Shown piece by piece: positions 16,832 to 24,729 of a stretch of DNA of 64,000 nucleotides (its first letter is position 1; each line of letters starts with the position of its first letter). The translations under genes were made by a program, and so were the position numbers. The notes under the pieces were generated by a model. The model was given only the letters and a program-made list of their open reading frames with translations, made no database searches and was not told where the DNA came from. Source of the stretch: Fusobacteriota bacterium (GTDB lineage Bacteria; Bacillota; TC1); NCBI GenBank assembly GCA_009773805.1, contig WTXA01000001.1, positions 248,001 through 312,000 of the forward strand, written 5' to 3'.

Positions 16832-19126
16832 TTACTCCCCAAAAAGTCGACCAAAATCTTCCCAATTCCCAACAACTTCTCTGCTTTTTGTACCTTCAAA
16901 TGGTCCAACAAGACCTTTTTCTTCTAACATATCAATTAATCTAGCTGCTCTGCTATAACCAATCCTAAGTTTTCTTTGCAACATAGAAATAGATGCTTGT
17001 CCACTTTCTAAAATTAATCTAGCCGCATCAGACAACAATTCATCTTCACTACTTACTGTATTTTTTTTATCAGAACTTTCTCCGGCATCCTCTTTTTCAA
17101 GTATTTCGACCCCTTGTAAATATTCTGGTTTGCCTTGAGCTTTCAAAAATTTTGTAATTTCTATAATTTCTTCTTCAGAAATATATGCACCTTGAATTCT
17201 TTTAAGTTTACCACCTTTTTCAGTGAATAGCATATCACCCTTACCTAGTAGTTTCTCAGCCCCAACAGAATCAAGAATTGTTCTAGCATCAATCTGTGAG
17301 AAAACTGCAAAGGCAATTCTAGTTGGGATATTTGACTTTATATCTCCAGTTATTACTTGAACTGAAGGTCGTTGTGTTGCAACTATTAAATGTAACCCTG
17401 CAGCTCTTGCTTTTTGCGCAATTCTACATATATAGGTTTCTACCTCAACAGGTGCTGCCATCATTAAATCTGCTAGTTCATCAATAATAATTACAACATA
17501 AGGTAGTTTTTCTTCATTTTTAACAACATTATTATAGGATTTTATATCTTTAACACCAAGATCTGATAGTATTTGATATCTATTTTCCATTTCATTAACC
17601 ATCCATTTTAGAGCCACTGCAGCTTTTTTAGGTTCAGTTACAACTGGAGCGACTAAATGTGGAATATCATTATATAGATTTAGTTCTACTTTCTTAGGAT
17701 CTATCAGGAGAAATTTTAATTCATCCGGAGTATATTTGTATAATAAACTACAGATAATAGTATTTAAACATACGCTCTTACCAGATCCAGTAGAGCCTGC
17801 AATTAATAAGTGAGGCATATCTACTAAACTTGTGGCAACTGTTCTTCCAGTTATATCCTTACCTATACCCATAATCAATGGAGAATTATCATCTTTAAAG
17901 ATACTACTTAAGATAACTTCTTTAAATGTAACTGGTATAACTTTCTTATTTGGTATTTCAAATCCTACTGCTGATTTCCCTGGTATAGGTGCTTCAATCC
18001 TAACACTAGTAGCCGCTAGTGCTAATGCAATATCCTCAGATAATCCATTAATTTTACTCACTTTTGTGCCAGGTTCTAATACAGCCTCATATCTAGTTAT
18101 GGAAGGTCCACAATTTATATCCTTAACTTGGATTTTTATACCAAAGCTTCTAAGTGTATTTTCCAATAATCTAGCAGTATTTTCTAGTTCTATTTTTTTA
18201 CTATAATCTTTATCTTTTTTAATATTTTTCAATAGAGTTGTAGGTGGCAGCTGCCACTTTCCATGAAAATGAGCAGAATTTCTTATTCTTTTATTCATTT
18301 CATTTGATTCATCGTCTTTAATTGTTGTCTGTTTTATTTTTTTAGGATCATTGTGCTCAGGATTAAATACAGGCATTCCATGATCTTTAATATTATAGGT
18401 CCTACCTTGTTCATTGTCAGATTTTATTTCTTCCTCTGTAAAATCATCTCTATTAAGATTTGCACTTGTAAGAATCTGATTTTCATAGTTTTTTCTTTTT
18501 TCTTTTTTCTTTTCTACTTTTTCAATTTGTTTTCTTTTATTAACTAAATCTTTCTTTATTAACATATCTTCTTGTATTTCATTTATTTTTTGTGCTGAAG
18601 CATCTCTTATTTTTTTAAGCATGGCCACATTATTAATTATTAAGGCTATACCAATCAAGAAAAAACTAAACATTACAATCCAAATACCAATATTCCCAAA
18701 TGTATAATTTATAGAATTTGCCACTAAAGCACCAAAAAGACCGCCACCTATTTTACTATCGAATGCTTTTAAAATAGTATCTATTGATAGACTATCAATA
18801 TATTGAATTTGAAAAGCTATAAATAGACCAAACAATGATAGTACTACACCTAGAATCAAAGTTCTCTTAGGTTTATTGCGACTTAATAATCCATACACTC
18901 CAATAAACATAAGAAAAATAGAAACGAAGAACAAAACATCTCCGAATAAGCCTTTAAAAATATCAAACAGCCAGCTACCAATTAACCCTATACTATTGTC
19001 ATAATTTGATGTGAAGTAAGTAGACAGAAAAAAAAGACCTATAAAAAAATAGGCAAAATTGTTGATATTTTCATAGTTAGGACTTTTATTGTTTTTTGGT
19101 TTTCTTGTAGTTTTCTTTACCGCCAT
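16832..19126 (-). CDS. ftsK: DNA translocase FtsK/SpoIIIE
   Basis: This septal ATP-driven DNA pump clears the chromosome from the division site and activates XerD. The 764-residue protein has four N-terminal membrane helices (about 25-180), a charged linker, a Walker A GSTGSGKS near 444, the Walker B-type VIIIDELADLM, and a C-terminal gamma winged helix (about 690-755, with SISMLQRKLRIGYSRAARLID). FtsK and SpoIIIE cannot be told apart by sequence alone. It is the first gene of a 12.6 kb gap-free run that also contains xerD. Confidence 0.95.
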   Translation of the reverse strand: MAVKKTTRKPKNNKSPNYENINNFAYFFIGLFFLSTYFTSNYDNSIGLIGSWLFDIFKGLFGDVLFFVSIFLMFIGVYGLLSRNKPKRTLILGVVLSLFGLFIAFQIQYIDSLSIDTILKAFDSKIGGGLFGALVANSINYTFGNIGIWIVMFSFFLIGIALIINNVAMLKKIRDASAQKINEIQEDMLIKKDLVNKRKQIEKVEKKKEKRKNYENQILTSANLNRDDFTEEEIKSDNEQGRTYNIKDHGMPVFNPEHNDPKKIKQTTIKDDESNEMNKRIRNSAHFHGKWQLPPTTLLKNIKKDKDYSKKIELENTARLLENTLRSFGIKIQVKDINCGPSITRYEAVLEPGTKVSKINGLSEDIALALAATSVRIEAPIPGKSAVGFEIPNKKVIPVTFKEVILSSIFKDDNSPLIMGIGKDITGRTVATSLVDMPHLLIAGSTGSGKSVCLNTIICSLLYKYTPDELKFLLIDPKKVELNLYNDIPHLVAPVVTEPKKAAVALKWMVNEMENRYQILSDLGVKDIKSYNNVVKNEEKLPYVVIIIDELADLMMAAPVEVETYICRIAQKARAAGLHLIVATQRPSVQVITGDIKSNIPTRIAFAVFSQIDARTILDSVGAEKLLGKGDMLFTEKGGKLKRIQGAYISEEEIIEITKFLKAQGKPEYLQGVEILEKEDAGESSDKKNTVSSEDELLSDAARLILESGQASISMLQRKLRIGYSRAARLIDMLEEKGLVGPFEGTKSREVVGNWEDFGRLFGE

Positions 19127-19154
19127 TTTGTTACTCCTATTCTTAACTTATATA

Positions 19155-19163
19155 ATTATAACA
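19155..19163 (-). promoter_or_regulatory. Extended -10 promoter of the ftsK-to-pdp operon
   Basis: The minus strand reads TGTTATAAT here, a full TGnTATAAT extended -10, 29 bases before the ftsK ATG. The -35 (TAGATG near 19178-19183) is weak, which is acceptable for an extended -10. Confidence 0.6.
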
Positions 19164-19211
19164 AACTTTTGAATAATCATCTATATTTAAACACTATAAT
19201 TGCAGATATGT

Positions 19212-19226
19212 CTTAATAATATTAAG
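19212..19226. promoter_or_regulatory. Perfect 15-base dyad overlapping the glutamine synthetase promoter
   Basis: CTTAATAATATTAAG is a perfect palindrome with a central A (7-base arms). It overlaps the likely -35 of the divergent plus-strand promoter: TTAATA 19213-19218, 17-base spacer, TGT+TATTAT -10 at 19236-19241. It does not fit the GlnR/TnrA or ArgR consensus. A repressor site is inferred, not shown. Confidence 0.4.
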
Positions 19227-19273
19227 TTTTTATGTTATTATTTAGGGGTATAAATAAATTTTGGAGGGATAAA

Positions 19274-21199
19274 ATGATTGAAAATCTTGTAAAAAGCTTA
19301 GGTACTGAATTACTATACTATTTTTACAAAAAGGATTATGATGTCCAATCACTAAGACAATTGTTAATTGGTCATCCAGAAATAAAATTCGTTTCACTAG
19401 TGGGAGTGGATTTAGGCGGTAATGATACTGATGAAAAAATCCCAATTTCCCTATTTATCGAAGATACTGAGGCTTTCATTAGAGATGGCATTCAAACTGA
19501 TGGTTCTAGTGTTGTCCTACCTGGAATTGCCTCTCTAAATGATGGCAAAGTAGATATCATTCCTGATGTAGACGTTAAATGGTTTGTAGACTATAACTAT
19601 GACAATATAGACCATAAGACTGGTAAACCAGTTGGAACATTGAGAATACCCTGCTTTTTAAAGCATAATGGCAAATTTATAGATTCACGTTCAATCCTTA
19701 AGCAAGTTATGAATTATCTTAAACAAGAAATAATGACATTACTTGATAATGAAAATATGCTATGTGACTTAAAAATCAAAAAAACCGATGTTGAGGATAT
19801 TATATTAACATCTGCAACAGAACTTGAATTTTGGGTAAGAACTCCTGAAAACAATGATGTGAAAGTAAAGGACTTATCTACATCTCAAGTTATGCAAGAG
19901 CAATATTGGAAAAGAACTAAAGGAACTGTTAGAACAGCTTTAGAAAGATCACTAATCATACTAGATAATTATGGTCTGGATGCTGAAATGGGTCATAAAG
20001 AAGTTGGTGGTGTAAAAGCTAAATTAACAAGTGATGGCACTACTACTAATATAATGGAACAACTAGAAATCGACTGGAAATATGCGGATGCCCTGCAAGC
20101 AGCCGATAATGAACTTTTAGCTAGAACTTTTGTTAAGGAAATATTCCAAGCTCATGGTCTTGATGTTTCTTTTAAAGCAAAACCTATTGAAGGAGTTGCT
20201 GGCAGTGGTGAACATACACATGTTGGTATTTCTCTAAAATTAAAAAATGGTAATTACATTAATCTTTTTACCGCTGGGAATGTAAAAGAAGAATATCTTT
20301 CTATAAGTGGTTGGGGAGCTTTACTTGGCATACTAAAAAATTATGAGATTTTAAACCCTTTTATTAGTGCTACTAATGATTCACTTGATAGATTAAAGCC
20401 TGGTTTTGAAGCACCAGTATCTATAGTTGCTTCAATTGGTAATAATCTAGAGTCGCCATCTAGAAATAGAACAGTATTAGTTGGTTTGATCAGAGACTTG
20501 AACAATCCTCTTGCTACAAGATTTGAAGTAAGATCTCCAAATCCTCATAGTAATACTTACCTTGTAATATCTACCTTATACCAAGTTATGCTTGATGGTA
20601 TGAAATACGCAATTGAATCTGGCCAAGGTCATAAAGACTTAGAAGCAGAATTTAAAAAAGAGTACGGTGTTGAAGCTGAATATCTTGAAAAGGATAGAAT
20701 GTATCATAGCGAACTAGATGTCTTTGAAGAATATTCTGAAGAAGATCGCTCTAAGTTTTTCGGTGTACCACCTACTACTGTTTGGGATAATTTAAAATCA
20801 TTCACTCTGTATCCTGAAAAAATGAATACCTTGTATCAAGGCGATATTTTTAATGAAAAAATTATACATTCATATTACTTAGCTGTATTAAAAAGATGGT
20901 CTACTGAAATTAATAATAGAATATTACCACAATTTGCCAAGCTCTTGAAAAATTTCCAACCCTTACATCTTGGAAATCAATATATGAACTCTATTGATGA
21001 AAAGAAATGGCACGAAATTCTAGAATTAAAGATTGATCTTTTAAAAGACTCAGATATTAGAATATCCTTATTCACTAGATTAAGAAATGCAATTAGAGAA
21101 GAAGATTATGATTTAGCAGCTTCTTTGTTGGTTGAAATCCAAGGAAAAATGAAAATTTTAAAAGGTATGTTTACAGTATACAAACGAAATATAATATAA
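19274..21199 (+). CDS. Long-form glutamine synthetase-family protein
   Basis: It probably makes glutamine from glutamate and ammonia. The start is the ATG at 19274 with GGAGGG five bases upstream, although the frame is open from 19232; the protein is then 641 residues. GS catalytic elements are present in order: TELEFWV, AEMGHKEVGG, KPIEGVAGSGEHTHVG, the loop with LKPGFEAPVSIVAS, and TRFEVRSPNPHSNTYL. Compared with the 440-residue GSI it has extra N-terminal sequence and a helical C-terminal extension of about 190 residues. It does not read like classical GSIII (GlnN). I recall similar-length GS from clostridia but cannot confirm it here. It is one of few plus-strand genes. Confidence 0.85.
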   Translation: MIENLVKSLGTELLYYFYKKDYDVQSLRQLLIGHPEIKFVSLVGVDLGGNDTDEKIPISLFIEDTEAFIRDGIQTDGSSVVLPGIASLNDGKVDIIPDVDVKWFVDYNYDNIDHKTGKPVGTLRIPCFLKHNGKFIDSRSILKQVMNYLKQEIMTLLDNENMLCDLKIKKTDVEDIILTSATELEFWVRTPENNDVKVKDLSTSQVMQEQYWKRTKGTVRTALERSLIILDNYGLDAEMGHKEVGGVKAKLTSDGTTTNIMEQLEIDWKYADALQAADNELLARTFVKEIFQAHGLDVSFKAKPIEGVAGSGEHTHVGISLKLKNGNYINLFTAGNVKEEYLSISGWGALLGILKNYEILNPFISATNDSLDRLKPGFEAPVSIVASIGNNLESPSRNRTVLVGLIRDLNNPLATRFEVRSPNPHSNTYLVISTLYQVMLDGMKYAIESGQGHKDLEAEFKKEYGVEAEYLEKDRMYHSELDVFEEYSEEDRSKFFGVPPTTVWDNLKSFTLYPEKMNTLYQGDIFNEKIIHSYYLAVLKRWSTEINNRILPQFAKLLKNFQPLHLGNQYMNSIDEKKWHEILELKIDLLKDSDIRISLFTRLRNAIREEDYDLAASLLVEIQGKMKILKGMFTVYKRNII

Positions 21200-21208
21200 T
21201 TGTTTTAT

Positions 21209-21229
21209 TTTGTAAACTTTAATTACAAA
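21209..21229. promoter_or_regulatory. GlnR/TnrA-type dyad between glutamine synthetase and ferredoxin
   Basis: TTTGTAA and TTACAAA form perfect 7-base arms separated by seven bases. The core at 21211-21227 fits the GlnR/TnrA consensus TGTNA-N7-TNACA at every fixed position. It lies 9 bases past the glutamine synthetase stop and 58 bases before the ferredoxin ATG. Regulation by GlnR is inferred; no glnR gene is in the window. Confidence 0.4.
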
Positions 21230-21259
21230 TGATTAAAAATAAGGTAAACTATCAAATAG

Positions 21260-21454
<195 letters not shown>

Positions 21455-21465
21455 CAAAAAAATAG

Positions 21466-21496
21466 AAAAGAACTGGTTTTAGAAACCAGTTCTTTT
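21466..21496. terminator. Bidirectional rho-independent terminator (ferredoxin / corA)
   Basis: AAAAGAACTGGTTT and AAACCAGTTCTTTT form a 14-base perfect stem with a 3-base loop. On the plus strand TTTTATTT follows; on the minus strand CTATTTTTTTG follows. It serves both the ferredoxin and the convergent corA. Confidence 0.9.
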
Positions 21497-21517
21497 TATT
21501 TGACTATATTAATATTG

Positions 21518-22453
21518 CTATAACATATTCTTTTTTCTCATCAAGTACCAAACAGATGCTGCTATCATTATACTCATTATAAATATTAATAGAGTCATCA
21601 AAGGATTCGAATCAAAAGGCATTGGTAAATTCATTCCAAAGAAGGAAAACACCATCGTAGGAATAGCTAAGATAATAGTAACTCCTGCTAAAATTTTCAT
21701 AACATTATTCAAATTATTTGAAATAATTGAAGCAAATGCATCCATCAAACCTGTAAGAATATTACTATTTATCTCCGACATTTCAATCGCTTGTCTTGTT
21801 TCAGTTAAAACATCCTCAAGTAAATCTTCATCTTCCTCATACATAGGAAGTACATTTGTTCTAAATATCTTTTTCATAACTATTTCATTAGCTTTCAAAG
21901 AAGTTGTGAAATACAGCAAACTTTTCTCCAAGCCTAGTAGTTTTATAAGTTGTTCGTTTTGCATAGAGCCATGCAAAGATCTTTCAAGTTCTCCTGTCTT
22001 CCTATCAATGAATTTTAGAAATTTCAAATAATAGGTGGCAGTTTTATAAAAGATCTGTAAAGCAAATCTTGTTTTCTTTAAAGTTGAAAGTGTTTTTACA
22101 CTTCTAGTTATAAAATCTTGTAAACAATTGGTCTCTTCAAGACAAACAGTAATGAAATGATCATTTACAATTATAATTCCTAAAGGAATGGTATTATAGA
22201 TTATTAATGACTCGCCTTCCTCTTCTTCTATAGGCACATTAATAATAAATAAAACTTGGTCATCTTCTATATCTATTCTTGGTCTTTCCTCTGAGTCTAG
22301 AGGAGCTTCTAAAAATTCCAATAAGGCTCCAGTTTCTTCACTGATTTTGACTAGCTCTTCCTTACTTGGATTTATGATATTAATCCAATTATGACTATCT
22401 TTATTATCAACAATGTTTAGTTTGTTTTCTATTGTTTTGTAAGCTTTTACCAT
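21518..22453 (-). CDS. corA: CorA family magnesium/divalent-cation transporter
   Basis: This is a pentameric membrane channel for Mg2+ (possibly Co2+ or Ni2+). The 311-residue protein has a long acidic cytoplasmic domain (about 1-245) and two C-terminal membrane helices. The first ends in the diagnostic GMN (FFGMNLPMP, near 272), and the tail is basic. The ATG is preceded by AGGAGG at 5 bases. It is last in the nadK-argR-recN run, but a short leader ORF and a hairpin over its ribosome site lie in between. Confidence 0.93.
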   Translation of the reverse strand: MVKAYKTIENKLNIVDNKDSHNWINIINPSKEELVKISEETGALLEFLEAPLDSEERPRIDIEDDQVLFIINVPIEEEEGESLIIYNTIPLGIIIVNDHFITVCLEETNCLQDFITRSVKTLSTLKKTRFALQIFYKTATYYLKFLKFIDRKTGELERSLHGSMQNEQLIKLLGLEKSLLYFTTSLKANEIVMKKIFRTNVLPMYEEDEDLLEDVLTETRQAIEMSEINSNILTGLMDAFASIISNNLNNVMKILAGVTIILAIPTMVFSFFGMNLPMPFDSNPLMTLLIFIMSIMIAASVWYLMRKKNML

Positions 22454-22454
22454 A

Positions 22455-22478
22455 TAGGCCTCCTGTCCGGATTGCCTA
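22455..22478 (-). promoter_or_regulatory. Hairpin around the corA ribosome binding site
   Basis: On the minus strand TAGGC (22474-22478) can pair with GCCTA (22455-22459), placing AGGAG (22460-22464) in the loop just before the corA ATG. The 5-prime arm begins with the stop codon of the leader ORF. A competing pairing, GGGTTG (22491-22496) with CAATCC (22470-22475), shares its end. This is read by eye; folding energy was not computed. Confidence 0.4.
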
Positions 22479-22541
22479 GATGTTAACAGACAACCCTAAT
22501 ATTTTTTTTAATAATGTTCTCGATGTCCCTGGGTCATCCAT
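22476..22541 (-). CDS. Short leader ORF upstream of corA (21 aa)
   Basis: ATG at 22541 is followed by 20 sense codons and TAG. A near-perfect GGAGGTG (22548-22554) precedes it at 6 bases, so it should be translated efficiently. The peptide begins MDDPGTSRTLLKK: two acidic residues and a proline directly after Met, then a basic, leucine-rich stretch with an A8 run in the codons. It starts 26 bases after the recN stop and ends 22 bases before the corA ATG. The acidic/proline start recalls Salmonella MgtL (MEPDPTP). It might also be a remnant N-terminus of a longer protein. Confidence 0.55.
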   Translation of the reverse strand: MDDPGTSRTLLKKILGLSVNI

Positions 22542-22567
22542 TTAACTCACCTCCACTAAATTTCAGT

Positions 22568-24247
22568 TTACACTTTTTTTTTACTTAATGCAAATAAAAT
22601 CATCTCTTTACTTTGCACCTTACTTGCATTGAAATTATCCTTCCCTCCAAGCATTCTGCTCAATTCTTCAATTTTATCAATTTCACTATCAAGACTTATA
22701 GCTTCAATAAAAGTTCTACTGTCTACCTCTTTCTTTGAAACTGCTATAATTCTATCAGCGAAAGCCCCCATAATTGCTGAATGGCTGACACAAATAACTT
22801 GTCTTTTTCTTCCAATCTTTTCTAATGCTTCTGCTACTTTTAGAAGTGCCTCACCACCAACACCTGAGTCAATTTCATCAAATATTAAACTTGGAATAAT
22901 ATCGTATTCGGCTAAAACTCCTTTTAAGGCTAACATTACTCTAGATATTTCTCCTCCTGAGGCTATTTTCTTCAATGGTTGTATCCCTTCACCAATATTA
23001 GGTGAAAAGTAAAATTCAACTATATCTAGACCATTTTCCCCTGGATCTTCTCTTAAAGCAAAATTTATATCAAAACCATTTTCATATATATTTAGTTCTT
23101 TTAACTTATTCTTAATTCCAGATATTAATTGTAAAGCAGCTTCATTTCTTAATTTAGTAAGAATTCCAGATTTTTCATTGTAGAGAGCCAATTTTTCAGA
23201 TATTTCATTTTCTAAATCAATTTTCAATTGGTTTATATTTGAAAATTTCTTTATTTTATCTTCCATTTCATTTCGTTTTTCAATGATTTCTAAAACTGAC
23301 TTTCCATATTTTCTTTTAAGCTTATTAACTTCAGCAATTCTATTTTCAATACTATTAATTCTATCTTCATCATAATCAAGATTATTATAATAGTTTTTGA
23401 ATTCATTACTTAAGCTATCAATCTCATAATATAAATCACTGAATTTAGCTGTTAACGAATCTAGCGAAGGGTCTAGACTAGAAATTTCTTTTAATGTAAA
23501 AGAAACACTGTTTAATCTATCCACAATACCATTTTCATTTAATTGGCTATAAATAGAACTTGCTTTTTTCATTAGTTTCTCGCCGTTAAGTATTCTAGTT
23601 CTATCTTCTCTTAACTTTAAATCTTCCTCTTCACTTAAATTTGCATCATCAATTTCTTTAATTGCAAATTCATAATAGGAAATCATATCCTCTTTTTCAT
23701 TAAATGCCAGTTCTTTTCTTTTATTTAGTAATGATTTATATTCTAGATAAATAATTTTTACATCTTCTAGTGAATGATTATCTTTTTTTGTGGTCTTTAA
23801 AAATTTGTCGACCAGTTCCAATTGTTTGTCATTAGACATTATGCTTTGTTCTTGATTCTGCCCATGAATATCGAATAGATATGAACCTATTTTTTGATAA
23901 ACATTCAATGGCGCTGTTTTATAATTTATCTTACACTTATTAGCACCTGAGACTGAAATCTCACGTGACATAAAAATTTCGTTCTCTTCAATTTCAATTA
24001 GATCTAAATTATTCAATAATAATCTTAAATCATTTTCTATATTGAAGTACCCCTCTACTGTCGCTCTGTCTTCACCTCTTCTAATAAATTCAGAACTCGC
24101 TCTTTTACCACATAATATCCCTATACTATCAAGAAGAATGGATTTACCAGCACCCGTTTCACCCGTTAGTACATTCAATCCATCTGAGAATTCGATATTC
24201 AATTGTTCAATTAATGCAAAGTTTCTAATTCTTAGTTCCTTTAACAT
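22568..24247 (-). CDS. recN: DNA repair protein RecN
   Basis: This SMC-like ATPase acts early in double-strand break repair. The 559-residue protein has Walker A GETGAGKS (29-36), a central coiled-coil region (about 160-370), the ABC signature SGGEISRV and a Walker B IFDEIDSGVGG. The start overlaps no gene: argR ends one base upstream. It follows argR in the conserved nadK-argR-recN order. In spore formers spoIVB and spo0A follow recN; here a corA leader follows. Confidence 0.96.
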   Translation of the reverse strand: MLKELRIRNFALIEQLNIEFSDGLNVLTGETGAGKSILLDSIGILCGKRASSEFIRRGEDRATVEGYFNIENDLRLLLNNLDLIEIEENEIFMSREISVSGANKCKINYKTAPLNVYQKIGSYLFDIHGQNQEQSIMSNDKQLELVDKFLKTTKKDNHSLEDVKIIYLEYKSLLNKRKELAFNEKEDMISYYEFAIKEIDDANLSEEEDLKLREDRTRILNGEKLMKKASSIYSQLNENGIVDRLNSVSFTLKEISSLDPSLDSLTAKFSDLYYEIDSLSNEFKNYYNNLDYDEDRINSIENRIAEVNKLKRKYGKSVLEIIEKRNEMEDKIKKFSNINQLKIDLENEISEKLALYNEKSGILTKLRNEAALQLISGIKNKLKELNIYENGFDINFALREDPGENGLDIVEFYFSPNIGEGIQPLKKIASGGEISRVMLALKGVLAEYDIIPSLIFDEIDSGVGGEALLKVAEALEKIGRKRQVICVSHSAIMGAFADRIIAVSKKEVDSRTFIEAISLDSEIDKIEELSRMLGGKDNFNASKVQSKEMILFALSKKKV

Positions 24248-24706
24248 TTATATTAACCATTCCCTCCAATTTAATAGTAGTTTATCAGTTGCAGTTTTAC
24301 TATTTGTAATAACTAAAATAGTATCATCGCCGGCAATTGTTCCAATTACACCTTCAATTTTTTCTTGATCAAGGTAGAAAGCTAAATTTGGTGCACCACC
24401 AGGTCTTGTATGTAGAACAAGTAAATATTCTACATTATCTATTTTAACTACAGTGTTAAAAAAAATATCTTTTAATATTTGTTTATTTACAGTGATTTCT
24501 GCATTTATATTATTAGATACTCGATATATTGAACCATTTACACCTACTTCTTTGACCAATTTCAAGTTTTTAATATCTCTTGAGACAGTTGCTTGAGTGG
24601 CTATTAATCCTCTTTTTTCTAACACTTCAACTAATTCACTTTGTGTCTTTATCTCTTGTTCTCTTATTATATTCAAGATTAGTTTTTGTCTTTCCTTCTT
24701 ATTCAT
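24248..24706 (-). CDS. argR: Arginine repressor ArgR
   Basis: This hexameric repressor/activator senses arginine. The 152-residue protein has a winged helix (1-70, with ATQATVSRDIKNLKLVKE) and the C-terminal oligomerisation/arginine-binding domain with GTIAGDDTILVI. It lies between nadK and recN. An ARG box lies upstream of nadK, so the operon may be autoregulated. Confidence 0.95.
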   Translation of the reverse strand: MNKKERQKLILNIIREQEIKTQSELVEVLEKRGLIATQATVSRDIKNLKLVKEVGVNGSIYRVSNNINAEITVNKQILKDIFFNTVVKIDNVEYLLVLHTRPGGAPNLAFYLDQEKIEGVIGTIAGDDTILVITNSKTATDKLLLNWREWLI

Positions 24707-24729
24707 AAAAACTCCTAATTCTTCAATTA

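Noticed and set aside
22454-22567. M-box magnesium riboswitch upstream of corA
   Set aside because: The gap is only 114 bases, too short for the M-box of about 170 bases, and none of its conserved stretches is seen. A translated leader ORF explains the space better.
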